Origin: Siphonodentalium dalli
Lineage: Eukaryota > Mollusca > Scaphopoda > Gadilida > Siphonodentaliidae
Reading direction: 5' to 3'
Assembly (NCBI GenBank): GCA_032622095.1
Contig: CP136063.1
Location: 65,301,897 to 65,365,896, forward strand
DNA length: 64,000 nucleotides
Numbering within the stretch: position 1 is the first letter of the stretch; the number at the start of each line of letters is the position of its first letter. The position numbers and the translations under genes were made by a program. Positions 34,941 to 46,740 of this stretch are shown piece by piece. A model generated the notes under the pieces. That model had not been told where the DNA came from and did no database searches. It saw only the letters and a program-made list of their open reading frames with translations.

Positions 34941-35743
34941 TATCTTGTGTTGAGAGCGTTTTGGTTGTTTTTATTCTTTTCAGACTATCGGCGTAAGTGC
35001 CCTGGCACACATTAATGTTACCGGTAATTCGCCACCTTCAGCCCGGGAGGTCGATCATCATATCGTGCTTCGTATTTTTATATTTCTTCAATTAGGCGTC
35101 GATCAATATGTCCCTAAGAGTATATAATGTCACCAAATCAATATGTCCCTCAGAGTATATAATGTCACCAAATCAATAGGTCCCTAAGAGTATATAATAT
35201 CACCAAATCAATAGGTCCCTAAGAGTATATAATGTCACCAAATCATATTTAGTTCTACTGACAGCTGTAAAATCATTTCAGTATAAAGGTTGGAGCTTTT
35301 TTCCTCCATCTATGCGCAATGATATTTGTGGCTCGTTGAATATCGATGATACCAATAAATGATCGAGCACAGACGTCGCTTAGATTTATAAATGAACCGA
35401 AGAGGTATCATTCTATATGGTAACTTTATAGATCAGACTTTATTTCACCTTATTTTTCACTGCGAATATTCGTAAATTTGATGTCGCCTTTTTCACAACA
35501 GGGGAGATAACTTCAAAATGGCCACTTACTGTCCCAATAGATATAACTGAACCCACCAGCCAGCTATGTACTTAGAGTTCATGATTGTTGGGTCTATTGA
35601 TCAACATGGGTAGGGCATATTCTCAACTTTTCATGGGGAGATTTCCATTTAATCCACATTAAAAATGTTTCATTTTACCTCCCCCTTAATGGGACACTTC
35701 TTTGTTCTATAAATATAACTTTTAGATAGAGGCCTCCAGTGTG
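34941..35743. repeat. post-MITE spacer and start of segmental duplication Q
   Basis: About four 35-bp units lie at 35106-35245. From about 35400 the sequence matches 16000 onward. Relative to the copy at 16090-16185, about 75 bp are missing near 35530. Confidence 0.6.
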
Positions 35744-36663
35744 CACACCGTATTACCGATCCGGATTACCACCGGTCACGATGCGGATCACTACCGGCTG
35801 AAAGTGGCAATTTGTGTAACGGTAGGTCGACTAAAACGTTAATTATATTATATATCTGAATGTAACCCACACAAAGTTTGTTGCCGCCGTCTTTCTTACA
35901 TACATAAGAAAATGGCCACGCCAAGAAAATATAAAATAATCGCCTACGATAACCTTAGAGGTAGCATATGTTACTAGGATCTAGTTGCACGTGGCCCATT
36001 ATTTATCTTCATTGGCACAATACATGATGCAAATGCATGGAATTTTCTCTTATTTCTGTTGCGTATACAAGAATGTCCATAACTGTACAAAATGGCAATA
36101 TGGTTTGTCAAGTTGAATGTAAATTAAACGCGTAGTATCGATTTCCATACTCATGGGTTCCAAAAAACAGGATGCGGATCGGCACCGTTCACTATTTTGT
36201 GTACACATCCGCATCACCTGCCGGTACAGATCCGTACCCGTTCATTTCATGGGTATCTATGTTCAAAACGTCCCAGATGGCCACAAATCGAACATACAAA
36301 CGTGTACATTAGGCGAATGACTTAGTAAATGGTCTATCTTTTCGTACCACGAGAATACCGCATAAAGAAATAAAACATGAACCATCCATATCAGCTACTG
36401 CTCGAAATAATAAAACACAATGGTAAACATGCGTTACAAATATAAGAATAAGTGAACATATATTGTATACTTGTCAGATTTATCGGCGTCCTCCGCTAGC
36501 CCAGTTACTCCTATACACGAAGGGAGAAAAAATTCACACCTTCCACAGAATGTAGGGCGAAAATGGTCCAACTACAATGATGCCACGTGGCACGCTTTTG
36601 TCAAAACAGCCGGTAGTGATCCGCATCGTGACCGGTGGTAATCCGGATCGGTAATACGGTGTG
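35744..36663. mobile_element. 920-bp DNA transposon with long near-perfect TIRs
   Basis: It is absent from the paralogous site at about 16384. The ends are CACACCGTATTACCGATCCG and its exact inverse, continuing for at least 56 bp. The flanks carry GTGTG on both sides (35739-35743, 36664-36668), and the empty site reads GTGGG followed by GTGCTC. The interior repeats GATGCGGATC-type motifs near 36168 and 36210. No ORF is large enough for a transposase. Confidence 0.85.
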
Positions 36664-36668
36664 GTGTG

Positions 36669-37006
36669 GCGCTCAGAACAAATGCGAGCTGCAAAAATGT
36701 CTCAGATTGATTGTATCTAATGTGATATCAAGTGCGAATCAAGTAGATAAGACATAGAGTGTACCATATATACTTATTTGCAATGATTAAAATAACTCAG
36801 TGAAATTAAAAATAAATAAAAAGACGCTCGTTATTATCAGAGGCCATTATGGAACGGCAGAGTTATTTTATACGAAAACAAAAAAAATCAAATAAAATGA
36901 TTATTAATTAATAGACGCTTTTTTCTGACAGGGGTCTTCGATTCGTATTTATTATTTCATACCTAGTAAACTATAATGATCATGTTGCGGAAAATGTAAT
37001 CCGCCT
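36669..37006. repeat. segmental duplication Q, non-coding
   Basis: It is homologous to 16390-16731. It includes sequence resembling a MITE right half (GACAGGGGTCTTCGATTCG). No gene is seen. Confidence 0.5.
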
Positions 37007-37010
37007 TTAA

Positions 37011-37454
37011 CCCTTTACCCAACATAACGGCCATGTGCCAATGCATTCTCTTATATATGCGAGTCGACCATAGGTCGCCTCGCATATATAAGAGAATGCA
37101 TTGGCTTAACACATATTAAAAATGATAAAATTGTCAAAGTATGTAGAAAAATATTATAAAAATTGTTAAAAAATGTAAGAACAAATTAGAAACTTGTTAA
37201 AGAATGTAAGAAAAAATGTTAAAAAGTGTTTATTAGACCAATGCATTCTCTTAAATATGCGAGGCGACCTATGGTCGACTCGCATATATAAGAGAATGCA
37301 TTGGCACAGGGCATAACTGTAACCATCACAATGTGGTCAATGAACCGGTTCCAATGATATCCATATTTGTATGGTGTTATTGAGACAGATCGAAGATATT
37401 TTAGGCTGTTGAAGCTTTATTTGGGCGTTTTTGGCCGTTTTGTTGGGTAAAGGG
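37011..37454. mobile_element. piggyBac-like MITE, 444 bp, uninterrupted
   Basis: TTAA at 37007-37010 and 37455-37458; termini CCCTTTACCCAAC and the inverse GTTGGGTAAAGGG. Two near-perfect palindromes (about 37037-37105 and 37237-37306) have arms GCCAATGCATTCTCTTA and loops that are reverse complements of each other. Confidence 0.8.
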
Positions 37455-37515
37455 TTAAGTTGCGGACAAACGTAACTCTAAACACAAAATGTAAGTTATT
37501 CGATAAACTTATTAA

Positions 37516-38573
37516 AGATGGATTATCTCTTTAAATAACACATTTTAAATAGTTGCGTCGGCATACAATAATAAATATGAAATGATAACCCCTGTCTGGA
37601 AACGCTTCTTTCTTTCAATCAACTAATATTGATTGTATTTCGAATATGTTATTTTAAAATGAGATGATTAAATGGGACACTTAAACAGACCATCCAGGCG
37701 ATACCATATAGCGATAATCATCATGCTGTTCCCATAGCTATGTTCCCGAACGTCAGATGTCCCAGATTGATCGTATTATAGTTATAAGCGATACTGGGAC
37801 TAATTAAAGGTGGATTATCTCATTGTAAACATGTATTATATAGTTATCGGGGTATAAAATATTAGATATGAATTGAAGACTCCTGTCCGGAAAAGCTTGT
37901 ATCGATTAATATTGATTTTAGTGCGAATATTCCGGGTCTAAAAGCGTGTGGTTGTTTAACTAACGAACAATAGTGGTTACGGTTAACAGCGACCAGAACT
38001 TGTATTGTGTAATTTTGTCACAAATAAACGTTAATTAGACTCATTGCCGTTTATGACTATGGCATAAAACAATACAATCAATTAATCTGGGACATTTGAC
38101 GTTCGGTACGTAGCTATAGGAACAGCCTGGTGGTCTCTATCGACATATGGTATCACATGAATGATATGTTCTAAAAATAGACAAATAAAGTGTCCCAATT
38201 AATCATCATGTCATAATAAAATATTCTGAATAAAATAAATATTAGTTGATTGAAGGTTTCTTGAAAGGGGTCATCAATTCATATTTATTATTTTATACCC
38301 ACGCAATTATTTCAAATTTGTTATTTAAAGAGATAGTCTTTAACGTTTATTTGTGACAAAAGTATACAATACATTTCTGGTCTCAGTTAACAGGAACCAC
38401 TATTGTTTGTTAGCTAAACAATCACACCTTTTTTAGACCAGAACATATTCGAAATACATGTAGAATGAATATTAATCGATAGAAGCATTTCCGGACATGA
38501 GTCTTCGATTCATATATAAAAGTTTATACCCCGGTAACTATATAGCACATGTTTACAAAAATACAGACCATCT
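37516..38573. mobile_element. TTAA MITE with nested inverted copy (37808-38339)
   Basis: TTAA at 37512-37515 and 38574-38577. The inner copy is flanked by TTAA 37804-37807 and 38340-38343 and runs in the opposite orientation (AGGTGGATTATCTC first). It is homologous to 17765-18824. Confidence 0.8.
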
Positions 38574-39265
38574 TTAACCTAATTATGTTATATGGTTAGT
38601 CAACCGAACTGAATTTTCGTTTACTGATAATAACCCATGTGAACAGCCGCACATGGAATTAAGTAAACTAATATGAGAAAGAGTCTAATCATACATCTAG
38701 ATCCGAGCTAGGCATGCATGCTCCCAATAGTAAATGATGCGATGTTGCAGATTTTCAAATGTATGAGTAGACTTTTGCTAATAAAATATACAGGTGCACT
38801 GTAAACACTACGTTGCCATTTTGGCGGCTGGTTGCTAGCAATACCCGCCGTGGGGCTATCTGTGTTACCATATTTTCACCTAAGCAATGAACGCTGGCCT
38901 TATTATCTCACCATAAATTTTCAGTCGGTACTCCCCGACACAAGTTGACGCCAAAAGTTCCCACAATCGACGCATCTAAATGCTCGAATCAGACATTTGT
39001 CACTTGTTGAAAGTAAGCAACTCAGCTAAGTCGACCACCTTTACGTTCGTGTTGACATTTTACACAAGGCCATGTGCTCGGAAGAATCACTGGATAATTC
39101 ATAACCAGTTTGGCCTATAGTCCGTTTTACGGATAACCATTTTTGACAAAACAGAGTTCATGCCCCGCGCTAAATGATGTCTGAATTAAATGTTTAAGTG
39201 TTTTGTCAGTTACAATTCATTTTGACTTGATCTAGACAATTTTAAACGAATATGGACAGTTCTGC

Positions 39266-41707
39266 TTCTCAGAATAATGCAGAATGAACTGTAACCTACG
39301 AACATCTAAAATAAATAAATGCGACATTTTTTTCACATTTCATGTAGGTGCTGACAGCGGTAGGTCCTGCGCAGAAGACTGAACTGTGCAAGGAGCTTGT
39401 GTTGCGTTCTGGGACGGAAAGTATCCAAACACTGCCATCTACTTAAAGTCCAGCTGAACTGTAACCTAATTTGAGTATTGATATATCATCCCGTGTGTAT
39501 CTAAGTCTCCTTAACACAAATCGGCAAAACATCCCGTCAAAATATCCTGCAATTATTTTTTATATCTTGGGAACGAAACAGTCGCCGAAGATTTGTTTTC
39601 ATTTTGCACTGCGAGCACATGGCTACTGGGGGAGCACGTGACATGACGTCACGGAGGGAACACAAATGCACAGTTCTGCTTTGCGTCATTGGCAACGTGC
39701 GGCTATAATGGCGATGGCAGGTCAGCGCTAACGTTGTAAATATGATTTTGATCTTGCTGCATTCGAGCCTGATGACAATGATCCTCCACATATCGGCGAG
39801 AGACCGGTGACCGACGATCCGACAATAAATCATCGCATCCATGGACCATGCATTTGCACCGGTTCCCCCTCTTTCGGACCAAAAGTAGAAAGATAGGCTG
39901 ATGTACGTTGGTCTAAACATCAACACATTTCCCAATCCTCAACAATAACTGAATTGAAATTCAAACAGTTAGACAGTTCAGCCTGTATGTGGTGTATAAT
40001 TTTCAACTTATGTTGTGTCAAGCAGTTAATTGCGGGGGGGGGGGGGGGGGGGGGGGGGGGAGACACATCCTTTCACCATTTATGCAGAAACTGCATATCA
40101 CAAGTAGATCGCTCCATGATTAAATAAACAATTATGTTTTAACTTGATATTCACGATACTGGGTATTAGATTTGTTGGTATGTAATTATTTCATCTAGTC
40201 AGTCATGAATATAGTGAGCAGAAATCCGCAAAAGCTTGGCCTATATATTCCATTACTAGTAGGCCATATAATCCTCCAATTAAATGCTCTTTATGTTTAA
40301 ATTTTTCAACTGGCTTTATATAGACACCCAAGTTCTCATTGAGAATGTCTGGTCACTAATGGTAGGTATAGGTGTGAAACATCAAACATTTTATACTATC
40401 AAGAATTTCCAAACTGCTGTCTACGTACCGATACTGACCTGAAGTCTAAATGCAGTATCATGCATGGCCTTTAGATTATCATATAAAACACATTTTTTGA
40501 CAATTTGTCAACAAAACAAAAACCGCAAAAGGCGTAGGCCTACGTATATATATTATTTTCAGTATGTATTATGTTTATTCAATTTATTGTTTCAAATGAA
40601 TCAAGACCAGTAACGCACAATCTCCACACGGACCAACTATCTAGGGCCTATATAGGCCTATATCTACCACATTCGGTGGAAATGTGGGCGTTCCTGTGCA
40701 TATGGCGAACGTAGTACTTACTAGGCCTACGGTACTGCGCTTTGATCACAAATCGAACGATATTTTACGCAAGCTACGTTCGCAATAACAAAATAGTCCC
40801 TCGCGATTGCTGTTCTTATTTTAAAAATAATACCCATACAGTGGACTGAAGGCATGTTAAAAGGTAACATAATTCCATAATTGATCTATCTTTTACGATA
40901 GTAGGTGTTTCATAGTCAACTTTAGACACATTATTGTCGAGTATGGATATGCACACGCACGTGTATGACGTTGAGGTTAGGTCAGATGTATAGGTCACAT
41001 CACCTGCATAATATTTGTTTGTGTTTATAGTTCAAATACCAGTTTGTTAATGCTCGGTTACTGCTTAATGACTGATGTAGTCATATAAATTCGTAGCCAT
41101 GTATATAATTCGAAGTACCGCCAAGAATTTCTCTGAACAATTCGATTGGAATAAAAGGAATTTATGTTTTGTTGGTGGAAATATTGGCGAAAAATCGTGA
41201 CAAACTGACATGATCGACACAGCTCGTAACACGTGGATGCAGTGCGGTACTTTATCGTCTGATTTCATTTATATGCTTTCACAAATGGATTAATACATTG
41301 GTGATTCGTATTGGATTTTAATTATTCGAAACATTCAATCTGGTGAGTAGACTTACTAATGATTTTCATTGAATCATTACATTTCAAGTTCAGGTTCTAA
41401 TCGATGTATACGTCACGTTAGACTAGAATTAACGTAGAACAGTGACTTATATTACACAGATTGTTGACTGGTAGCCTTGTAAATCATGCTTAATTTTGCA
41501 TATTGTCATCCATAGCTGACATTTTGTATTGTCAAGGTGCCGATTTATGTATTCACGCTTGAGTAGAACAAGTCACGATTCACATGCACATCGCCGAAAG
41601 TAAATCCTCATGTATGATCCATGTACTACGACGTAGCCGTAGGTCTACTAGACTACTGACCCCCCCCCCCCACAAGGACCGTGAGTGCATGGGTGTTTAT
41701 TGGTACC
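39266..41707. other. unique DNA with a possible exon fragment
   Basis: A plus-strand frame from 39708 reads MAMAGQR, a stop, then CKYDFDLAAFEPDDNDPP and PVTDDPTINHRIHGPCIC, with a stop near 39890. It lies just after a G+C-richer stretch and could be a broken 5' exon, family unknown. A run of more than 25 G lies at about 40036-40060 and a C-run at 41660. Otherwise I see no gene. Confidence 0.3.
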
Positions 41708-41847
41708 ACAGTTCACAGTTCAATGTTTATTTACTCAAATCACAGTATGTGATACAAGAGACATTTATAATTATACAGTGCATGGCATGTCATTGGTGTA
41801 ATAATCAAAGTCGACAACAACACAAATGGTTGTGATAAAAACGTATT

Positions 41848-43935
41848 CTATACGCACATGGTGTGCGAATGGGATGGTGGGGTTGATAAGGTCAGCGGTG
41901 ATCCAAAATAATTTCGAAGATTTTTGATGAATCCGCATAGCTTATAGAAGCATACATTGTTTTTTGGGTTCATTATATTTATGAAATTATGAACATTTTT
42001 TTGTTCTGTCAAGTGTAAGGGTAAAAATCGTCTCCGGAGTGAGTTCAATTGGTTACAGTCCATTATGTAGTGATATTCATTCCCTATTTCGCTCTTATTA
42101 CACAGCGTGCATGTTCTCATTTGGTAATCAATCTTGTACCATGATCCAGTTTCTACGGGGAGGTGATGATTTGAACATCTGAATTTAGCTAAAATAACTG
42201 CTTGTTTTTGGTGGAGATCGGATAAATATTTTTCTTGTGCGAATTTATATTTTATGATTCGATAATTTCGACACTTATTCATAGAGTTAATCTCGTTTCT
42301 CCACTGTTTTTGATATTTATTTTCCAGAGCTTGTCGTGTGATATTTTTAACCGACTTCGGGTTAATTTCGTGTATAAACTGGTTTGTCCAGATGTCGGGC
42401 AGTTCTAATTCTCCTAATGACGTCTGGATGTAATTGACCCAGGGGTGAGTGTAAGTTCCACTCTCAGATTTTTGGAGTAAATAATTATACAGCAATTTGT
42501 TAATTTTTTGTTTGTCTGACATAACTACATTAGCCCAGTATGTTAACATTCTACATTTTATGTCAATAATTAAAGGATATACTCCTGTTTCTCCATTTAC
42601 CATCATACTTGGTGTGCTTGGTTTTAACCCTAAAACATACTTGAAAAATTTTAATTGGATCTTTTCTAAATCTGCGACGTGCTGGTAACCCCAGACTTCA
42701 CATCCATATAATAATATTGGTTTTACAGTCTTAGAAAAAAGTTCTATTTGAATGTCTATCGATAAATTTAGTTCTTTCGCCTTATGTAGTAGGCCAAACA
42801 TGGCCCGATTGCCTATTGCTATATTTTGCTTCACGGCTTTTGAGAAAGAACAATTCCTTGTAAAAATAATACCCAGATATGTGAATTGAGGAACAATTTG
42901 TAATCTTGCGCCATTGAAAGGTATTCGTGATTTTGGGATTCTTTTACAGCCAAATACCATTAATTTTGTTTTGTCAACATTGACTGTGAGCTTCCAAAGC
43001 TCGCAGTATTCAGAGAACTCTTTTAGGGCTATACGCATATCCTTGGCTGTCTCCGTAAAAATGACTGTGTCATCTGCGTACAATAGTACCAACAATTTGA
43101 TATACATTCCAATTTCTGTCAATGTGTCATTCTCAATTAATTTCAGAGTTGGAACTCTATTGGACAATAGAAAATTTTCAAGGTCATTTAGGTAGAGTGA
43201 AAATAAAAAAGAAGATAGATTTTCTCCTTGCAAAACACCAGAATAGCTTTGATAACTATTTGAGAGACATTCACCGATTTTAACCTTAGATTTTACTTCG
43301 TTATACATGTTTTTAATAAGTTTAAAGCACTTTCCATTAATACCTGCGGTAATAATTTTTTGCCACAAGCCGTTTCTCCAAACGGTGTCAAAAGCCTGTT
43401 TGAAATCAACAAATGTGCAAAACAGCTTTACATTGGCTTCTCTGTAAATACTAATTATGAAGTGCAATGTTAGTATATGATCGGTAGTGGAGAAGCCTTT
43501 TCTAAAACCTGCTTGGTTGATGTCAATAAGATCAATAGATTCTGAATATTCAGTTAATCGTGCATTAATTATTTTGGTAAATAATTTTCCTAGACAGCTA
43601 AGGATTGTAATAGGTCTATGATTTTCTGGTAATGTATTGTCACCTTTATTTTTATAAATTGGTATAACTATTCCTGTCAACCACTCATCTGGAATTATGC
43701 CCGTGTTAAAAATCAAATTAAACCATTCGGTATACAATGGTAACATCATTTCTATGGTACTCCTGATGTGTTCATTACGGATGTTGTCAATTCCGCTGCT
43801 ACGACCGTTTTTTAACACCGATACTGCTCGAAGTATTTCGTCCTGTGTGATGGGCATATCAAGAATATCATTATCCTCTTGGAAAACATAATGTGAAAAT
43901 TTTACCTGATAATTTATCCTTGTGTTCCGATTCAT
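41848..43935 (-). CDS. LINE ORF2, reverse transcriptase part
   Basis: An intact 695-codon frame is shown here. It covers LKNGRSSGIDNI, NHRPITILSC, FVDFKQAFDTVWR (residues about 175-187), GVLQGENLSSFLF and the catalytic YADDT (286-290). The thumb follows, then a C-terminal Cys/His motif, CTLCNKSEIGNEYHYIMDC. It would copy the element's RNA at a nicked target. Upstream, a frameshift near 43900-43960 separates it from the linker that joins it to the endonuclease, so no full ORF2 is made. The ORF's first Met is not the natural start. Confidence 0.88.
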   Translation of the reverse strand: MNRNTRINYQVKFSHYVFQEDNDILDMPITQDEILRAVSVLKNGRSSGIDNIRNEHIRSTIEMMLPLYTEWFNLIFNTGIIPDEWLTGIVIPIYKNKGDNTLPENHRPITILSCLGKLFTKIINARLTEYSESIDLIDINQAGFRKGFSTTDHILTLHFIISIYREANVKLFCTFVDFKQAFDTVWRNGLWQKIITAGINGKCFKLIKNMYNEVKSKVKIGECLSNSYQSYSGVLQGENLSSFLFSLYLNDLENFLLSNRVPTLKLIENDTLTEIGMYIKLLVLLYADDTVIFTETAKDMRIALKEFSEYCELWKLTVNVDKTKLMVFGCKRIPKSRIPFNGARLQIVPQFTYLGIIFTRNCSFSKAVKQNIAIGNRAMFGLLHKAKELNLSIDIQIELFSKTVKPILLYGCEVWGYQHVADLEKIQLKFFKYVLGLKPSTPSMMVNGETGVYPLIIDIKCRMLTYWANVVMSDKQKINKLLYNYLLQKSESGTYTHPWVNYIQTSLGELELPDIWTNQFIHEINPKSVKNITRQALENKYQKQWRNEINSMNKCRNYRIIKYKFAQEKYLSDLHQKQAVILAKFRCSNHHLPVETGSWYKIDYQMRTCTLCNKSEIGNEYHYIMDCNQLNSLRRRFLPLHLTEQKNVHNFINIMNPKNNVCFYKLCGFIKNLRNYFGSPLTLSTPPSHSHTMCV

Positions 43936-44046
43936 GCTTACGCAGTATTGACTTGTATGTCTTACTTTCTTCTTGCATTAGCCGCTTATTTTTTGCCGTT
44001 GGGTATTGTGAATGAGTTTTCCGTACAATGTTATATCTGTTTCGAG

Positions 44047-45240
44047 CTATCTTACATGCATTATTAAATAGGGCTTAGTGCCTTTTTGAGAACTATGCGT
44101 AATGGGTTGCTGACCAAAGGTTGTGTTTACAGCATCACTAAAGATTGTCTCTACCTCGTTTGCAATTTCACTAGCAGTATATTTGTTGAAATGCTTTTTG
44201 TTTGTCGTATATTCTTTCAGCGTATCTATTACTGTTTCGACTTTGTTTTTCTCAATGTTCTTTTGGAAGCTAAGTGCTCCACTTTGATGCCAAAGTCTAC
44301 GTGATGTTTTCGTCTGTCGACATGTCTGTGTAGATGGGGGTGTTATTTTACAATTGCAGTGTATGACTAGCTCCACTGGGGAATGAATATCAGAAAACAT
44401 AGGATCAAAATCATGTACTCGTAAATTCGTACATAATTTCATAAAATGCTCAGTAGATAAGAAATAATCAATTAAACTAGTGTTCTTGCTAGTGAGCCTT
44501 CCGACGTGTTTATCAGAACCAATTCTGCCGTTTAAAATACACATATCAGTATTTCTACAAAATTGAATTAATCGTTTTCCGTAGCTATTCACTGTATTGT
44601 CTGATGAAGCTCTGCGTTCGCACTTGAAGTGCGTAACATGCGGGATAACTCTATATATATCATGGAGTTCTGCAAATGAATCGTTATCGTTATTCGTGTT
44701 TATTTCAAGATCAGTTGTTTCGTCAAGTTGACCGCATCTAGCATTCAAGTCTCCCATAAGACATATATGCTTATATCGTTTAGAAAGTTCTAACTTGGTA
44801 CTTTCCAATTCTGAAAACATTTCTAGGGAAGAGAATCCGCTATTTTCTGGAGGAATATATGTGATGCCAAAAACGATATCATCTGGACAATGAGATACAT
44901 GTTTGCTTAATTTAATCCAAATAGTATGCTTTGAATCTTGTTCAATGATAACAATTCCCGAAGCTAGTTCTGTTTTGTATAAAACACAGATTCCTCCAGA
45001 TTTTGTTTGAGAGAGCGATCTACGATTACAAAAGATATATTCATAACCTGGTATGTATATTTTATCTGTGTTATCTGTCTTAGTTTCGGATAGACCTACA
45101 ATGTCATACATATTAATTAAATTGCACAAATCTGGAGAACGTAATCGTGCTGTCAAACCACATACATTCAAACATAATACTTTTAGCTCAGAGTTTGTCT
45201 GAGTACGAAAAGGTGATGGGTTGATATCTACATGGATTTC
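44047..45240 (-). CDS. LINE ORF2, APE-type endonuclease part
   Basis: The frame begins upstream of LKVLCLNVCGL and carries the expected catalytic motifs of the exonuclease/endonuclease/phosphatase fold: NVCGL, LSETK, MGDLNAR, DYFLS and SDIHSPV. The last four lie at about residues 27-31, 139-145, 235-239 and 260-266 of the segment that starts at 45171. It ends early at TAG 44047-44049 after a 1-bp deletion near 44069. The next frame (FNNACKIARNRYNIVRK) continues the protein toward the reverse transcriptase. Confidence 0.85.
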   Translation of the reverse strand, partial: EIHVDINPSPFRTQTNSELKVLCLNVCGLTARLRSPDLCNLINMYDIVGLSETKTDNTDKIYIPGYEYIFCNRRSLSQTKSGGICVLYKTELASGIVIIEQDSKHTIWIKLSKHVSHCPDDIVFGITYIPPENSGFSSLEMFSELESTKLELSKRYKHICLMGDLNARCGQLDETTDLEINTNNDNDSFAELHDIYRVIPHVTHFKCERRASSDNTVNSYGKRLIQFCRNTDMCILNGRIGSDKHVGRLTSKNTSLIDYFLSTEHFMKLCTNLRVHDFDPMFSDIHSPVELVIHCNCKITPPSTQTCRQTKTSRRLWHQSGALSFQKNIEKNKVETVIDTLKEYTTNKKHFNKYTASEIANEVETIFSDAVNTTFGQQPITHSSQKGTKPYLIMHVR

Positions 45241-45264
45241 AACTGGGGGTTCACCGCCGAGTCC

Positions 45265-46434
45265 CTATGTATTGTTCGGGGTCGAAGACGTTCGCGGTCT
45301 CTTTCCAGGTTGCTTGAATGGAGGTGTCGCGGAATCACGCATGCTGAGGTTGAGCGGATCGTCATCCTGCTGTTGACTTCTTGATCGCACATCGGCATTT
45401 GGTGCCAAACCCGGCGCACCTTGTGTTTGCGATCTTCGCTGCTGACCTGGTGAACTGGGTGGCGTATCGGCAATCTCAAAGTCTCTGGTTGTAAATAGTT
45501 TCCTGTCAATATACAGCTTGTCTTTGACAAGCTTCACTCGGTGGTTCATTTACCTGGCTTTGTTAGCATAAGGATAGAGTTTTTTTCTTCTTGCTTCGAT
45601 TTCCTCAGGGAAGTGTTCGCGGATATATATGTGACTTCCTTTTAACCTGCCACTACAACTATAAATGAAATCACGGTCTTTGTAGAAGCTAAACTTGGCA
45701 ATGATGGCTCTGTTGCGACCGTGCGTAAACTGGCCGATGCGGTGCACACGTTCAAATCCAATGACATCTGGGCTGATGTGGAGTCTCTCTGCGAAAAAAT
45801 TTCGGAGCACTTTTTCCGTTGATTGGGATGGATCCTCTCTGATCCCAGTAAATTTGAGATTATCCCGCATGTTTCTCCACTGTAGGTCCAAAAGAAGTTC
45901 GTGCAGTTCTTTATTATCACACTCGAGTTGTTCGATGCGCCTCTGGGATTCAGAATCAGTACACAATGGACCGAGATATCGTATGTCTTGTATATCTGAC
46001 TTCAAATCATTCACAGACTTTAGAACCTCGTCATATTGATCAGACATGTACTGTACACTATGCTTCAATTGGTCAACTTGAGCTTTCATTGTTACTTCTT
46101 GTACTTCTTTCACACGTATTTTATTTTCAGTTTCCACTATGCGCTCTTTTATATTCAGTTTGTCTAATTTGTCTACTCTATCTTCCATATCGCTCACTCT
46201 CTGATCTATGATGTCAATTTTGTCCAGTTTTTCAAGCTTTTGTTCCATTATGTCTAATTTGTTCATTCGCGACTGAATGGCCCTCAGAATTGAAAGCATT
46301 AGCGGGTCGTCCTTTGGTGGGGGCGAACCATCCAGTTGGGGCAAACTATGTGCGGCACTGCTGTTGTGGTTGTCGTATACAATACTATGTGCGTCTGCCA
46401 GAGCACCAGCAGTTGTAGATAGTGATTGCGACAT
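45265..46434 (-). pseudogene. LINE ORF1 (coiled coil plus L1-like nucleic-acid-binding domain), one stop
   Basis: Read from an internal ATG at about 46434 (the codon at 46482 is TTG). It has a Ser/Thr/Pro-rich start, a long heptad coiled coil (KLDIMEQKLEKLDKIDIIDQ and onward), then WRNMRDNLKFTGIRE, FERVHRIG, FYKDRDFI and LKGSHIYIREHFPEEIE, as in L1 ORF1p (Transposase_22). A single TAA at 45550-45552 splits it from an in-frame tail (MNHRVKLVKDKLYIDRKLF) that clearly continues the domain. It would bind element RNA in the particle. Confidence 0.8.
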
Positions 46435-46740
46435 ACTTTTCACTGGAGTACTGTGAGTGGTCTGATTATTCAGCGTATTCAATAACGTAGAGTTGATCGG
46501 CAGCTTATATATGCTTCACTGGTCAACGGGAACACCGCTGCTCGGTGGTAATCACAGCCATTTGTTTATCTGGGAGTATTTCGACAGCTTTGGGCGCATT
46601 TCAACGATTCCACCGACGCGACGTCATGTTTTGGGCGAGAAGTGTAAAAAACCGTTAGAAAAAATATCCCCCGAAATTGGGAAAGTCAAAATTAACAGTT
46701 CAAATTTTGGAATTATGAAACGTCCTGACCTCGTTTAGAT

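Larger units (their letters stand above)
41708..46740 (-). mobile_element. nearly full-length L1-like non-LTR retrotransposon
   Basis: Minus strand, in order: ORF1 (46482-45265), endonuclease (45240-44047) and reverse transcriptase (43960-41848). A 3' UTR follows with AATAAA and a short GAACTGT tandem at about 41712-41728, which is probably the 3' terminus. The 5' limit is uncertain (46484-46740 may be 5' UTR). Few lesions: one stop in ORF1 and two frameshifts between endonuclease and reverse transcriptase. Confidence 0.8.

Noticed and set aside
16762-37306. Repeated palindromes as a CRISPR-like array or tRNA genes
   Set aside because: There are only two palindromes per element, within a transposon bounded by TTAA. 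There are no regular spacers and no clover-leaf.
40036-40060. Long poly-G run as a functional G-quadruplex
   Set aside because: Several homopolymer G or C runs occur in the window and vary between duplicated copies. Run length may be an assembly artefact.
46493-46738. Plus-strand 81-codon ORF upstream of the LINE
   Set aside because: It lies opposite the likely LINE 5' UTR, with no recognisable domain and no conservation to judge by.
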